This document shows, one piece after another, positions 8,045-18,372 of a DNA stretch of 64,000 nucleotides. The DNA comes from Paenibacillus agri. GTDB lineage: Bacteria; Bacillota; Bacilli; Paenibacillales; Paenibacillaceae. The stretch covers positions 1 to 64,000 of the forward strand of contig NZ_JABWCS010000191.1 in assembly GCF_013359945.1 (NCBI RefSeq). Direction: 5' to 3'. The notes beneath the pieces were generated by a model that did no database searches, had not been told where the DNA came from, and saw only the letters and a list, made by a program, of their open reading frames with translations. Position numbers and translations under genes: made by a program. Positions within the stretch are counted from its first letter, which is position 1, and every line of letters begins with the position of its first letter.

Positions 8045-8737
8045 TCATTTGTGCAAACCGCATTCGGTTTTCTCCGACCCTGACCAACGTCCCGCACGCG
8101 GATCTTCACCTGGCATAACCTGTCTTGTGCAATATTCACAACCGATACTCGGATAATTCTGGTCATGCAGTGGGTTATAGACCACATTATTCTCACGGAT
8201 GTAGTTCCAGACATCTTCACTTGTCCAGTCAGCAATTGGATTGAATTTGACTAGGCCGAACTTATAATCGTACTCGACTTTTTTGGCATTGGCACGGGTA
8301 GGTGCCTGATCACGTCTAATTCCTGTTATCCATGCCTCATACTGAGACAAAATTCGCGTGAGCGGTTCAACTTTACGGATACCGCAACATTGATTGGGAT
8401 CTGTACTCCATAGCGCATCACCGTACTGAAGTGCTTGCTCCTGCGGAGTGATTTGTGGAGCTACACGGACAAACTCCAAGCCATATTTCTCTGACATCAC
8501 GTCTCTGGTTTCATAAGTTTCTTTGAAATGAAAATCGGTATCGAGGTAAAACACATCTGTAGAAGGGCTGACTTTTTGGAGCATATCCACCAAAACCACA
8601 TCTTCTGCGCCAAAGCTGCAGGCAAACGTTATATTAGGAAAGGTGTCTACTGCCCAGCGAATAATTTCCTCGGGAGAGGCATTTTCCAATTCATCAGCCT
8701 TGATCTTGATCAAATCTTCCTTCTCAAGCAGATTCAT
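8045..8737 (-). CDS. cysH: Phosphoadenylyl/adenylyl-sulfate reductase, APS-type
   Basis: The 230-aa protein belongs to the PAPS/APS reductase family: SFGAEDVVLVDML (residues 41-53) for nucleotide binding, LDTDFHF near 65, and the C-terminal catalytic ECGLH with Cys226. The pairs Cys117-Cys118 and Cys200-x2-Cys203 are the four-cysteine signature of [4Fe-4S] APS reductases, so APS rather than PAPS is the likely substrate. It reduces activated sulfate to sulfite using thioredoxin. An in-frame ATG at 8752 exists, but GGGGGA lies eight bases before the ATG at 8737. A strong promoter and an AT-rich dyad lie upstream. Confidence 0.92.
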   Translation of the reverse strand: MNLLEKEDLIKIKADELENASPEEIIRWAVDTFPNITFACSFGAEDVVLVDMLQKVSPSTDVFYLDTDFHFKETYETRDVMSEKYGLEFVRVAPQITPQEQALQYGDALWSTDPNQCCGIRKVEPLTRILSQYEAWITGIRRDQAPTRANAKKVEYDYKFGLVKFNPIADWTSEDVWNYIRENNVVYNPLHDQNYPSIGCEYCTRQVMPGEDPRAGRWSGSEKTECGLHK

Positions 8738-8797
8738 ATTTAATTCCCCCATCCTTATAGAAAAACCTTATTAATCCCAACTATTTTTATATGGAAT

Positions 8798-8825
8798 AGT
8801 ATATAACTTTCCCTGTAGATGTCAA
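8798..8825 (-). promoter_or_regulatory. Sigma-A promoter of cysH-sat with adjacent imperfect dyad
   Basis: On the minus strand TTGACA (8825-8820) is followed after 16 nt by TATACT (8803-8798). Directly downstream, ATTCC (8797-8793) and GGGAT (8778-8774) form an imperfect inverted repeat flanking an A/T-rich centre. This is a possible operator for a sulfur regulator such as CymR. I recall CymR sites as AT-rich with TTGGAATTA-like ends but could not verify a match. Confidence 0.65.
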
Positions 8826-8865
8826 TGAAATTGGATGAAATAAACATTTCCCCAGAAAATAATAA

Positions 8866-8906
8866 TATAAAAAGAAGACCCATCTCCAAAGGAAAAGGGT
8901 CTTCTT
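8866..8906 (-). terminator. Terminator of rplM-rpsI
   Basis: AAGAAGACCC (8872-8881) pairs perfectly with GGGTCTTCTT (8897-8906). On the minus strand the stem is followed by TTTATATT. It lies ten bases after the rpsI stop codon and ahead of the cysH promoter. Confidence 0.85.
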
Positions 8907-8915
8907 GTATAAATA

Positions 8916-9308
8916 TTAACGTTTCGAGAACTGAGGAGCACGACGAGCTGCTTTAAGGCCGTATTTCTTACGTTCCTTCATACGTGGGTCACGAGTCAGG
9001 AAGCCGGCTTTCTTCAGCGATGGACGGAATTCAGGATCAGCTTTCAGCAATGCACGGGAAATTCCGTGACGGATTGCGCCAGCTTGACCAGAGATACCGC
9101 CACCATGAGCCAGTACGATTACATCGTAGCTGTTCAGGGTTTCAGTCAGGTTCAAAGGTTGTTTTACGATCAGTTTGAGTGTTTCCAAACCGAAATATTC
9201 GTTGATATCGCGTTTGTTAATGACAATGCGTCCTTCACCCGGTACAAGGCGAACACGTGCTACCGAATGTTTACGACGACCTGTCCCATAGTATTGTACT
9301 TGTGCCAT
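8916..9308 (-). CDS. rpsI: 30S ribosomal protein S9
   Basis: The 130-aa protein matches bacterial S9: [15 protein letters not shown] at the N-terminus, the [21 protein letters not shown] core and the C-terminal [17 protein letters not shown] whose end reaches the ribosomal P site. S9 binds 16S rRNA in the head of the small subunit. It follows rplM by 20 bases with a GGGAGG site before the ATG, the usual rplM-rpsI pair, and is followed by a strong terminator. Confidence 0.97.
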   Translation of the reverse strand: MAQVQYYGTGRRKHSVARVRLVPGEGRIVINKRDINEYFGLETLKLIVKQPLNLTETLNSYDVIVLAHGGGISGQAGAIRHGISRALLKADPEFRPSLKKAGFLTRDPRMKERKKYGLKAARRAPQFSKR

Positions 9309-9328
9309 GAAACTGTCCTCCCTTATTC

Positions 9329-9766
9329 TTATCCGCGAAGTTCGTAAACTTCAGGTTTTTGTGCTGCATGTGGATGCTCAGCGCCTGCATAGACTTTCAA
9401 TCTCAACTTCATTTGATTGCCTTGACGAGTCTTAGGAATCATACCGTGAACAGCAGATTCAAGAACACGCTCAGGTTTAGTCTTAAGCAATTCACCAGCA
9501 GTAGTAACTTTCAATCCGCCCGGGTGCATCGAGTGACGATAGTACTTTTTGTTCTCCAATTTCTTACCAGTCAATTCAATTTTCTCAGCGTTGATTACAA
9601 TTACGAAATCTCCTGTATCAACGTGTGGAGTGAATTGCGGTTTGTGTTTGCCACGGATCAAAGCAGCGGCTTCGCTTGCCAAACGACCAAGTGTTTTGCC
9701 TTCGGCATCAATGATGTGCCAATTGCGTTCAACTTCGTTTGGCTTCGCCATATAGGTGGTACGCAT
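9329..9766 (-). CDS. rplM: 50S ribosomal protein L13
   Basis: The 145-aa protein is typical L13, with [33 protein letters not shown] and [12 protein letters not shown]13 is an early-assembly protein of the large subunit. AGGAGG lies ten bases before the ATG. It is the first gene of the rplM-rpsI operon, with its own promoter and a structured leader that resembles the L13 autoregulatory RNA. Confidence 0.97.
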   Translation of the reverse strand: MRTTYMAKPNEVERNWHIIDAEGKTLGRLASEAAALIRGKHKPQFTPHVDTGDFVIVINAEKIELTGKKLENKKYYRHSMHPGGLKVTTAGELLKTKPERVLESAVHGMIPKTRQGNQMKLRLKVYAGAEHPHAAQKPEVYELRG

Positions 9767-9856
9767 GAATGTTTCCTCCTTGTTCTCGTACGAAAATCAT
9801 CTGTTTCGTATATCTTGTTTCTCATTGAATTACAATTGTGAATGTTAGTGTAAAGC

Positions 9857-9912
9857 AGTTGTGGGTGTAATCTTGATCGGGGCTGTGGGATAGCCATCAA
9901 GAAAACACAACT
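9857..9912 (-). promoter_or_regulatory. L13 ribosomal protein leader RNA
   Basis: The minus-strand RNA folds as three nested helices: AGTTGTG (9912-9906) with CACAACT (9863-9857), TTGAT (9900-9896) with ATCAA (9877-9873), and GGCT with AGCC between them. The sequence and layout match the Bacillales L13 leader family as I recall it, through which L13 is thought to control its own operon. The transcription start predicted from the upstream promoter falls right at the helix. Confidence 0.8.
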
Positions 9913-9915
9913 TTT

Positions 9916-9944
9916 ATTCTACAGTATAAGCATCACAAGTGCAA
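9916..9944 (-). promoter_or_regulatory. Sigma-A promoter of rplM-rpsI
   Basis: TTGCAC (9944-9939) and TAGAAT (9921-9916) are separated by 17 nt on the minus strand. The promoter begins about 15 bases after the truA stop codon and just before the L13 leader. Confidence 0.7.
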
Positions 9945-9958
9945 GTGAAACTTAGGTT

Positions 9959-10750
9959 TCAATCAGCTTTTTTATAATCGGCCTCTTCATATTCTACGCT
10001 CCACAGCGTAAGCCCATTAGCCACAGCTGTAGGGCCTGCTGCACCACGATCACAAGCTGCCAGAATATGTGCTACTTTATCTGCAGGGCATTTCCCTTGA
10101 CCCACATTGATCAGCGTTCCCATAATAATACGGACCATATGCTGCAAGAAACCACTCCCGGTAATAAAAACATGAATAACTCCCTGATCCCGGGGATTCG
10201 GCCTACACATACTTGTGTCTACCTCCATATGCGCCTCATAGATTGTTCGAACATGTGATGTCTTCGTCGAATGCCGTGAAGCAAATGAAGTAAAGTCATG
10301 TGTACCCAAAAGATGGGTCAATCCCTGCTGCATGGCTGATACATCCAGGATACCCGGATGATGCAGCTGCCAGCGTCTCTGAAAAGGATCCGGGAACTGA
10401 TTCGCGTTAATCGTATACCGGTAGGTCTTGCGCTTTGCGCTTCTCCGGGAATGGAACGACAGCGGGACTTCTCTCGCTTCCGTAACCACAATATCCTGCG
10501 GCAATCTCGCATTCAGAGCCAGACACCAGCGTTCCAGCGGAATTTGCGAGGAGGTGATGAAATTGAACGGCTGGCCGTATGCATGTACTCCGGCATCCGT
10601 GCGTCCTGAAGCATGTATCTTGAGGTCTTCGCCCGTCAAGTGGAGTATAGCCTCTTCCAGCCGGTCTTGAATCGTATTGCCCTGTGGCTGGGTCTGAAAG
10701 CCATCATAAGTCGTTCCGTCATAATTGACCTTCATCAATAGATTACGCAT
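9959..10750 (-). CDS. truA: tRNA pseudouridine(38-40) synthase TruA
   Basis: TruA converts uridines 38-40 in the tRNA anticodon stem to pseudouridine. The 263-aa protein starts MRNLLMKVNYDGTTYDGFQ and carries the catalytic aspartate in ASGRTDAGVHA; the Phe-Leu-Gln motif SGFLQHMVR is near the C-terminal third. The frame is open further upstream, but AAGGAG lies seven bases before the ATG at 10750 and homology begins there. In B. subtilis three ECF transporter genes lie between rplQ and truA; here they are absent. A terminator after rplQ sits immediately before this start. Confidence 0.93.
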   Translation of the reverse strand: MRNLLMKVNYDGTTYDGFQTQPQGNTIQDRLEEAILHLTGEDLKIHASGRTDAGVHAYGQPFNFITSSQIPLERWCLALNARLPQDIVVTEAREVPLSFHSRRSAKRKTYRYTINANQFPDPFQRRWQLHHPGILDVSAMQQGLTHLLGTHDFTSFASRHSTKTSHVRTIYEAHMEVDTSMCRPNPRDQGVIHVFITGSGFLQHMVRIIMGTLINVGQGKCPADKVAHILAACDRGAAGPTAVANGLTLWSVEYEEADYKKAD

Positions 10751-10765
10751 TCCATTCTCCTTTAC

Positions 10766-10791
10766 AAAAAAAAGAGCCCCTGCGGGAGCTC
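10766..10791 (-). terminator. Terminator between rplQ and truA
   Basis: On the minus strand GAGCTCC pairs with GGGGCTC (one G-U pair) around a short CGCA loop and is followed by eight T. It ends only about 16 bases before the truA start, so truA is expressed by read-through or by a promoter further upstream in the spacer. Confidence 0.75.
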
Positions 10792-10935
10792 CTTCTACTC
10801 TAACAAGGCGATTCCCGCGGTTAGTTGTACGGCAGGGCCTATAAGCCCCTGCTGCACAATAACACTTTTCTTTCCCATGAACCATTTTCCGAGGAAAATG
10901 ATCTCTGGGGTTGCCGGAAATCAATACCTCCGTTA

Positions 10936-11301
10936 CTACGCGCGGTCTACCAGCTCAAGGTAAACCATAGGCGCAGCATCGCCACGGCGAGGTCCCAGTT
11001 TCATGATACGAGTGTATCCACCTGGACGCTCTGTGTAACGAGGAGCAATATCAGAGAACAATTTTTGGATTGCATCTTGTTCGCCATCAACAGTCTCACG
11101 ACGTACAAATGCAGCTACTTGACGGCGAGCATGAAGATCGCCCTTTTTCGCTTTAGTGATTAGTTTCTCAGCGATGGAACGAACTTCCTTCGCCTTGGCT
11201 TCCGTTGTTTGGATACGCTCATACAAGAACAGATCCGTTACCAAGTCACGAAACAAAGCTTTACGCGCACTGGAATCACGGCCCAATTTTTGGTATGCCA
11301 T
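10936..11301 (-). CDS. rplQ: 50S ribosomal protein L17
   Basis: The 121-aa protein is canonical L17: [24 protein letters not shown] at the start and [25 protein letters not shown] at the end. L17 sits near the polypeptide exit tunnel of the large subunit. It is the last gene of the S10-spc-alpha superoperon, 33 bases after rpoA, with GGAGGG before the ATG. A structured spacer with a terminator follows. Confidence 0.97.
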   Translation of the reverse strand: MAYQKLGRDSSARKALFRDLVTDLFLYERIQTTEAKAKEVRSIAEKLITKAKKGDLHARRQVAAFVRRETVDGEQDAIQKLFSDIAPRYTERPGGYTRIMKLGPRRGDAAPMVYLELVDRA

Positions 11302-11334
11302 TCTATTCCCTCCTTTACTATAGCAATCTGATCG

Positions 11335-12279
11335 CTATTCTTCTGTACGGAGTCCTAAACCGAGTTCCTCAAGCTTTTCCTGAACTTCTTCCAAAGATTT
11401 ACGACCAAGGTTACGCACCTTCATCATATCTTCTTCTGTCTTCGTGGTAAGCTCCTGCACGGTGTTGATACCAGCGCGTTTGAGGCAGTTGTAGGAACGG
11501 ACAGAAAGATCAAGCTCTTCGATTGTCATCTCAAGCACTTTTTCTTTTTTGTCTTCTTCTTTTTCAACCATAATTTCGGCGTCTTTCGCTTCATCCGTAA
11601 GTCCTACGAACAATACGAGGTGCTCGTTCAAAATTTTGGCTCCGAGGCTTACAGCCTCTTCCGGTCTGATACTACCATCTGTCCAGATCTCAAGTGTCAA
11701 TTTGTCATAGTTGGTTACTTGGCCAACACGAGTGTTGTCAATGACGTAGTTAACACGAGAGATAGGTGTGTAGATGGAGTCAACCGGGATAACGCCGATT
11801 GGCTGGTCTTCGCGTTTGTTCCGGTCCGCTTGGACATAGCCACGACCACGGCCTGCAAAAATTCGCATGTGAAGTCTCGCACCAGGTCCCAGCGTTGCAA
11901 TATGAAGATCCGGGTTCAGGATCTCAACGTCGCTGTCCGCACGGATATCACCTGCGGTCACGACGCCTTCCCCTTCAGCATCAATCTCGAACACTTTCTC
12001 CTCATCTGAATGAATCTTCAGGGAGAGAGCTTTCAGGTTCAAAATGATTTCCGTCACATCTTCCATTACGCCAGGAACGGTGGAGAACTCATGCAGAACA
12101 CCGTCAATTTGGACCGAAGTCACTGCGGCTCCCGGCAGGGAGGACAGCAGTATCCGGCGAAGCGAGTTCCCCAGAGTCGTGCCATATCCACGTTCCAGCG
12201 GTTCAACTACGAATTTCCCATAGGTTCCTTCTTCATTGGCTTCTACGGTCTCAATCTTCGGCTTTTCAATTTCTATCAC
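11335..12279 (-). CDS. rpoA: DNA-directed RNA polymerase alpha subunit
   Basis: The 314-aa protein has the N-terminal dimerisation domain with [19 protein letters not shown] near residue 35. An acidic linker (residues 236-248) is followed by the C-terminal domain (residues 249-308) with the helix-hairpin-helix [21 protein letters not shown] that contacts UP elements and activators. It seeds RNA polymerase assembly. It lies between rpsK and rplQ, the standard alpha-operon order. The spacer to rpsK is 130 bases, longer than most in this operon. Confidence 0.98.
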   Translation of the reverse strand: MIEIEKPKIETVEANEEGTYGKFVVEPLERGYGTTLGNSLRRILLSSLPGAAVTSVQIDGVLHEFSTVPGVMEDVTEIILNLKALSLKIHSDEEKVFEIDAEGEGVVTAGDIRADSDVEILNPDLHIATLGPGARLHMRIFAGRGRGYVQADRNKREDQPIGVIPVDSIYTPISRVNYVIDNTRVGQVTNYDKLTLEIWTDGSIRPEEAVSLGAKILNEHLVLFVGLTDEAKDAEIMVEKEEDKKEKVLEMTIEELDLSVRSYNCLKRAGINTVQELTTKTEEDMMKVRNLGRKSLEEVQEKLEELGLGLRTEE

Positions 12280-12409
12280 GAGTGTACCCCTCCTTCAAAC
12301 GTCGCTCCTATATGAAACTGTCACCCATCAGGTGCATCATGTAGTATGCCTAAACACCTATTATTAGCAGATGCGTCAGAATTATACCACAATCACGATA
12401 CTGATTTCA

Positions 12410-12805
12410 CTATACGCGGCGGCGTTTTGGCGGACGGCATCCATTGTGAGGAACTGGAGTAACGTCTTTAATGAGGTTAACTTCAAGACCAGCGGCTTGA
12501 AGGGAACGGATGGCTGCTTCGCGGCCCGCGCCCGGTCCTTTAACCATAACTTCAACGGATTTCATGCCGTGTTCCATAGCGGCTTTCGCTGCTGTCTCGG
12601 CTGCCATTTGCGCTGCATATGGAGTCGATTTACGGGAACCTCTGAATCCTTGGCCGCCGGAGCTAGCCCAGGAAATTGCATTACCGTGAGGATCCGTGAT
12701 GGTAACGATGGTGTTGTTGAACGTGGAACGAATGTGTGCCACGCCACTCTCGATATTTTTACGGTCGCGACGTTTGGTACGTACGACTTTTTTCGGTTTA
12801 GCCAT
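12410..12805 (-). CDS. rpsK: 30S ribosomal protein S11
   Basis: The 131-aa protein matches S11: [40 protein letters not shown] and the C-terminal [17 protein letters not shown]11 lies on the 30S platform near the mRNA path. It is 20 bases after rpsM with a GGGGGG site upstream of the ATG. Confidence 0.98.
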   Translation of the reverse strand: MAKPKKVVRTKRRDRKNIESGVAHIRSTFNNTIVTITDPHGNAISWASSGGQGFRGSRKSTPYAAQMAAETAAKAAMEHGMKSVEVMVKGPGAGREAAIRSLQAAGLEVNLIKDVTPVPHNGCRPPKRRRV

Positions 12806-12824
12806 TGTCTCTTATCCCCCCTTA

Positions 12825-13193
12825 TTATTTCTTTTTGTTTGCTACCGTACGACGCGGGCCTTTCCGGGTACGGGCATTCGTTTTAGTACGTTGACCGCGA
12901 ACAGGCAATCCACGACGGTGACGAACACCGCGGTAACAGCCGATCTCAGTAAGACGCTTAATATTTAAGGAAATTTCACGACGAAGGTCACCTTCAACCT
13001 TAACGGACTTGTCGATCGTTTCACGCAGTTTGCTGACTTCATCTTCCGTCAAATCACGGACACGTGTATTAGCGCTAATGCCTGTTTCATTAAGAATTTT
13101 CTGGGAAGTCGTTTTACCGATTCCGAAAATATAAGTCAAGGCGATCTCAACGCGTTTGTCACGTGGCAAATCCACTCCAGCTATACGAGCCAT
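12825..13193 (-). CDS. rpsM: 30S ribosomal protein S13
   Basis: The 122-aa protein has the S13 start [22 protein letters not shown], the helix-two-turn-helix region and a basic tail [17 protein letters not shown] that contacts tRNA. S13 forms inter-subunit bridges in the 30S head. It is followed by rpsK and preceded by rpmJ. Confidence 0.98.
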   Translation of the reverse strand: MARIAGVDLPRDKRVEIALTYIFGIGKTTSQKILNETGISANTRVRDLTEDEVSKLRETIDKSVKVEGDLRREISLNIKRLTEIGCYRGVRHRRGLPVRGQRTKTNARTRKGPRRTVANKKK

Positions 13194-13212
13194 TTTACGC
13201 TACACCCCCTTC

Positions 13213-13595
<383 letters not shown>

Positions 13596-13597
13596 AG

Positions 13598-13906
13598 TTA
13601 GTCTCCTTTCTCTTTCGCGCTTATTCCTTCGGGATCACCATATTTAGTCACTGCAAAACGCAGCTTTCCATTGGTCACCCTTCCGGTCTCTTTCAAACTG
13701 TCCACAACCTCACTGCTGATGAAAGGTATGAGCTCCAGATGAAGAATATTCTTCTTCTTCGGCCCGTCAAACTTGCGTTTGTCCCCATCGGCAATGTATA
13801 CAAATCTGCTGTCAACAACTGCGATAACAATGGCAGCCTCTCCGGCATCCTTGCCTTTGAGAATTCTCACCAATTGACCAACCTGCGGGCTGCTCCCAGT
13901 ACTCAA
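13598..13906 (-). CDS. KOW-domain RNA-binding protein (L14e-like)
   Basis: This 102-aa protein has an N-terminal KOW motif ([19 protein letters not shown]) followed by [18 protein letters not shown], resembling the short L14e/L6e/L27e-like proteins found between map and infA in many Bacillota. A ribosome- or rRNA-binding role is likely from the fold and the neighbours, but no function is established that I know of. The start codon is TTG, with GGTGAT eight bases upstream and no in-frame ATG near it. It is 11 bases after map and two bases before infA. Confidence 0.82.
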   Translation of the reverse strand: MSTGSSPQVGQLVRILKGKDAGEAAIVIAVVDSRFVYIADGDKRKFDGPKKKNILHLELIPFISSEVVDSLKETGRVTNGKLRFAVTKYGDPEGISAKEKGD

Positions 13907-13917
13907 ATGAAGATCAC

Positions 13918-14670
13918 CTACGCATTCAGTTTTGTGAAAATTTCCATGCCGTCCGGAGTAACTGCTACTGTATGCTCAAAATGGGCACACAATGAACCAT
14001 CCACCGTAACGACCGTCCAGTTATCTTCCAGCGTTTTGACATACCGTTCACCCACGTTTACCATCGGCTCAATCGCCAGCACCATGCCAGGTTTAAGCCT
14101 TGGTCCGCGGTCCGCTACGCCATAATTAGGAATTTGCGGTTCTTCATGCAGTTCTGCCCCAATACCATGACCAACATACTCGCGTACCACCGAAAACCCG
14201 GCTTCTTCAATGTATTTCTGTATGGCGTGGGAGATTGTAAACAAGCGCACATCCGGCTTAACTAACGCCAGTCCTGCGTACAGGGAGCCCTCCGTAACGT
14301 CCAGCAAACGCTGAGCCTCTTCGGAAATGCTGCCCACCCCGTAGGTCCAGGCGGAATCACCGTGATAACCGCGGTACTCTGCGCCGATATCCAGCGTAAC
14401 GATATCGCCTTCGATCAGCTTGCGTTTACCCGGAAATCCATGCACCAATTGTTCATTGACTGAAGCGCAAATGCTGGCAGGAAAACCGTTGTAGCCTTTG
14501 AAAGACGGCACAGCACCTTGACTGCGAATGTATTGATCGGCGATTCTGTCGAGCTCTCCGGTTGTGATCCCTGGCTCAATGGCCTGTGATATCAATCGGT
14601 GACTCTCGGCAACAATTCGACCAGCTTCCCTCATAAAGGCAAGTTCCTGTTCGGACTTACATATGATCAT
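13918..14670 (-). CDS. map: Methionine aminopeptidase, type I
   Basis: Map removes the N-terminal methionine from new proteins. The 250-aa protein has the five expected metal ligands in order: the two aspartates ([15 protein letters not shown]), the histidine in [14 protein letters not shown], a glutamate in AIEPM and the last glutamate in HFEHTVAVT. It has the short type Ia form without an N-terminal extension. GAGG precedes the ATG. It lies four bases after adk, as in other Bacillota. Confidence 0.96.
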   Translation of the reverse strand: MIICKSEQELAFMREAGRIVAESHRLISQAIEPGITTGELDRIADQYIRSQGAVPSFKGYNGFPASICASVNEQLVHGFPGKRKLIEGDIVTLDIGAEYRGYHGDSAWTYGVGSISEEAQRLLDVTEGSLYAGLALVKPDVRLFTISHAIQKYIEEAGFSVVREYVGHGIGAELHEEPQIPNYGVADRGPRLKPGMVLAIEPMVNVGERYVKTLEDNWTVVTVDGSLCAHFEHTVAVTPDGMEIFTKLNA

Positions 14671-14674
14671 TACA

Positions 14675-15391
<717 letters not shown>

Positions 15392-15415
15392 TTAAGCCTC
15401 ACCGGAACCTATCGC

Positions 15416-16714
15416 CTATTTATTGATGAAGCCTTTGTAATGGCGTTTGATCAAATGGCTCTCAATCTGTTTCATTGTATCCAATGCCACCCCGATCACG
15501 ATCAGAATCGATGTACCACCGATTTGAACCGAATCAGGCAACCCGGAGATCTTCCCGAAGAATACAGGAAGTACGGAAATCAGAGCCAGGAACAACGCGC
15601 CTGACATCGTCAGACGGGACATTACCTTGGTCAAGTATTTCTCCGTAGCTTTACCAGGACGAATTCCCGGAATGTATCCACCATTCTTCTTCATGTTGTC
15701 AGCCATCTGCTGTGGGTTCATCTGAACGAACGTATAGAAGAACGTAAATCCGATGATCATCACAATATACAGAACCATACCGAGGGGCTCATTAAACTTC
15801 AGGTTGCCAGCAACCCATTTTGCCCACTCATGTGTTGACCAGAAGCTGGAGAGTACAACTGGGAATTGCAGTAGGGATACAGCGAAAATGACAGGGATAA
15901 CGCCCGCTGCGTTAATCTTCAGCGGAATATGCGTGTTCTGTCCACCATACATCTTGTTGCCGACTACGCGTTTGGCATATTGTACAGGAATTTTCCGTAT
16001 ACCTTGTTGTACAAAGATTACTCCTGCCACAATAGCCACAAGCACGATCACAACAATCACGACTTTAAGAATATTCAGGAACATCTGATCCGGCTGAATA
16101 AAGCTGGACTGAGCCGTAGCTGCTATATGTCCCGGAACGCCTGCGACGATTCCCGCAAAAATCAGGATCGAGATCCCGTTTCCGATACCCTTTTCAGTGA
16201 TTTGTTCACCTAGCCACATCAGGAAGGAAGTACCCGCCGTCAGTATGATGGCAACCAGCAAGTAATCGGCAAACGTTGCATTCGGCATCATCTCAGCACT
16301 ATAAATCCGGTTAAACCCGATAGACGTGGCAAAACCTTGGATCAAAGCTAATACTACAGTACCATAGCGCGTAATTTGGGCCAGTTGCTTTTTCCCGTGC
16401 TCCCCTTGTTTTGCCCATTCAGCAAACTTAGGAACAACATCCATCGACAGTAACTGCACGATGATGGATGCTGTGATGTACGGGTAAATACTGATCGCAA
16501 ATATTGAGAAGTTCTTGAGCGCTCCTCCGGAGAAGGTGTTCAAAAGACTCATCAACGCTTCGCCTGTCTGATTAGCCGACTGCAAAACATCCTTGTTTAC
16601 ACCTGGAACCGGTACATACGATCCAATGCGGTAGATGATCAAAACGAACAGGGTGAATAGGATCTTTTTGCGCAAATCTTCAACATGCCATATATTCTTA
16701 AGCGTCTTGAACAT
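15416..16714 (-). CDS. secY: Preprotein translocase subunit SecY
   Basis: The 432-aa protein has ten predicted transmembrane helices and the SecY signatures IYRIGSYVPVPGV and QLLSMDVVPKFAEWAKQGE. It is the pore of the Sec export channel and works with SecE (45970-46161 in this window). It overlaps the rplO stop by one base (TAATG), indicating translational coupling. adk follows after a 96-base gap. Confidence 0.98.
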   Translation of the reverse strand: MFKTLKNIWHVEDLRKKILFTLFVLIIYRIGSYVPVPGVNKDVLQSANQTGEALMSLLNTFSGGALKNFSIFAISIYPYITASIIVQLLSMDVVPKFAEWAKQGEHGKKQLAQITRYGTVVLALIQGFATSIGFNRIYSAEMMPNATFADYLLVAIILTAGTSFLMWLGEQITEKGIGNGISILIFAGIVAGVPGHIAATAQSSFIQPDQMFLNILKVVIVVIVLVAIVAGVIFVQQGIRKIPVQYAKRVVGNKMYGGQNTHIPLKINAAGVIPVIFAVSLLQFPVVLSSFWSTHEWAKWVAGNLKFNEPLGMVLYIVMIIGFTFFYTFVQMNPQQMADNMKKNGGYIPGIRPGKATEKYLTKVMSRLTMSGALFLALISVLPVFFGKISGLPDSVQIGGTSILIVIGVALDTMKQIESHLIKRHYKGFINK

Positions 16715-17154
16715 TAGATCACCTCGGTTTTACCGCCGGCAGCCTGGATTTTCTCTACCGCAGATTGAGAGAACTTATTTGCTTGTACAGTCAATTTAAC
16801 GGATAGTTCACCGTTGCCGAGGATTTTGATACCGCTCTTGGAGTTCTTGACAACGCCTGTTTCCAGCAACAATGCAGGAGTTACTTCAGTTCCTTCTGCG
16901 AAGTTGTTCAGATCTTCAAGGTTCACAATCGCATACTCTTTACGGGTAGGATTGATGAAACCACGTTTAGGCAGACGACGGTAGAGTGGGTTTTGACCAC
17001 CCTCGAAGCCCGGACGAACACCACCGCCGGAACGGGAGTTTTGACCCTTATGACCGCGACCGGAAGTTTTACCGTTACCGCTACTAGGACCGCGACCAAC
17101 GCGGTTGCGTTCTTTACGGGACCCTGGAGCAGGAGCAAGTTCATGTAACTTCAT
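16714..17154 (-). CDS. rplO: 50S ribosomal protein L15
   Basis: The 146-aa protein begins [20 protein letters not shown], with glycine-rich [22 protein letters not shown] typical of L15. The ATG at 17154 is chosen over a GTG at 17163 because AGGAGGTG lies seven bases upstream of the ATG and overlaps the GTG. The stop overlaps the secY start. Confidence 0.97.
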   Translation of the reverse strand: MKLHELAPAPGSRKERNRVGRGPSSGNGKTSGRGHKGQNSRSGGGVRPGFEGGQNPLYRRLPKRGFINPTRKEYAIVNLEDLNNFAEGTEVTPALLLETGVVKNSKSGIKILGNGELSVKLTVQANKFSQSAVEKIQAAGGKTEVI

Positions 17155-17195
17155 CGTTTGCACCTCCTTATTGTTGTTAATTTATTACGAAGGAT

Positions 17196-17381
17196 TTAGC
17201 CTTCGATTTCAGTAACAGATACCAAATGGCTCACTTTGTTGATCATTCCGCGAATTGCGGGATTGTCATTGTGAACCACTGTCGAATTGAGTTTACGCAG
17301 GCCGAGCGTCTTAACTGTAACACGTTGTGTTTCAGGACGTCCAATTACGCTGCGTACGAGGGTAATCTGCAATTTTGCCAT
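17196..17381 (-). CDS. rpmD: 50S ribosomal protein L30
   Basis: The 61-aa protein matches L30: [19 protein letters not shown] and [26 protein letters not shown]. It lies between rpsE and rplO in the spc operon with a GGAGGGG site before the ATG. Confidence 0.97.
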   Translation of the reverse strand: MAKLQITLVRSVIGRPETQRVTVKTLGLRKLNSTVVHNDNPAIRGMINKVSHLVSVTEIEG

Positions 17382-17395
17382 TGACGTTCCCCTCC

Positions 17396-17893
17396 TTAAC
17401 CGCGCAGTTCTTCGACAGATTTGCCGCGAAGTTTCGCGACCTCTTCAATGCGCTTCAGACGGGAAAGACCCTCCAAAGTTGCATTGACCATATTCATGGA
17501 GTTCGAAGAACCCAAAGATTTTGTCAAGATGTCGCCAACGCCTGCCAATTCCAATACCGCACGAACTGGTCCGCCAGCGATAACGCCCGTACCTTCGGAT
17601 GCTGGTTTCAGCAACACGCGTCCTGCGCCGAAGTGACCAGTAACCAAGTGAGGAATCGAAGTTCCTACGATTGGAATGTGAATCAGGTTTTTCTTAGCAT
17701 CTTCAATGCCTTTGCGGATGGCTTCCGGTACTTCGCCGGCTTTACCGATACCCGCTCCGACGTAGCCGTTGCCATCGCCCACAACAACCAATGCACTAAA
17801 GCTGAAACGGCGTCCGCCTTTTACAACTTTAGCAACCCGGTTAATGTGTACAACTCTTTCTGTCAGCTCTAAACTGTTCGGATCTACACGCAA
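17396..17893 (-). CDS. rpsE: 30S ribosomal protein S5
   Basis: The 165-aa protein has the N-terminal double-stranded-RNA-binding-like domain ([24 protein letters not shown]) and the C-terminal domain with [20 protein letters not shown]5 guards decoding accuracy and the mRNA entry site. The spectinomycin loop [10 protein letters not shown] shows no obvious resistance-type loss. The start is TTG at 17893 with AAGGAGG eight bases upstream, and the protein begins [15 protein letters not shown] as in homologues. Confidence 0.97.
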   Translation of the reverse strand: MRVDPNSLELTERVVHINRVAKVVKGGRRFSFSALVVVGDGNGYVGAGIGKAGEVPEAIRKGIEDAKKNLIHIPIVGTSIPHLVTGHFGAGRVLLKPASEGTGVIAGGPVRAVLELAGVGDILTKSLGSSNSMNMVNATLEGLSRLKRIEEVAKLRGKSVEELRG

Positions 17894-17920
17894 GTCGTTA
17901 ACCTCCTTTTAAGAATTATT

Positions 17921-18289
17921 CTAGAATTCAAGACCAGCTTCGCGAGCTGCATCTGCCAATGCTTGAATCCGTCCATGGTACAAGTATCCACCGCGGTCAA
18001 ATACAACCACTGCGTGACCTTTTGCTTTAGCGCGCTCAGCGATCAATTGACCTACTTTGCTTGCAGCTTCAACACTGCCGCCATTACCGATGCTACCGCT
18101 CAGTTCTTTATCAAGTGTAGAGGCAGATACGATAGTAACGCCTGTAACATCATCGATCAATTGAGCGTAAATGTGTTTCGAAGAACGGAACACATTCAAA
18201 CGTGGACGCTCAGTAGTTCCCTGAATTTTCTTACGAACACGCAGGTGTCTTTTGAGACGAGCCTTGTTTTTGTCCTCTTTTGTAATCAT
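17921..18289 (-). CDS. rplR: 50S ribosomal protein L18
   Basis: The 122-aa protein matches L18: [35 protein letters not shown], and [23 protein letters not shown] at the end. L18 binds 5S rRNA. It precedes rpsE in the spc operon. Confidence 0.97.
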   Translation of the reverse strand: MITKEDKNKARLKRHLRVRKKIQGTTERPRLNVFRSSKHIYAQLIDDVTGVTIVSASTLDKELSGSIGNGGSVEAASKVGQLIAERAKAKGHAVVVFDRGGYLYHGRIQALADAAREAGLEF

Positions 18290-18372
18290 GCTTCCCTTTC
18301 ACTCCCTTCAGTTTGCCGTAAACAGCTTCACTTTAAGATGCACGGGGTATCTTACAATTAAGATTGGGCCGA

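Noticed and set aside
8771..8797. Definite CymR operator upstream of cysH
   Set aside because: The dyad is imperfect and I cannot verify the CymR consensus from memory, so it is reported only as a possible operator.
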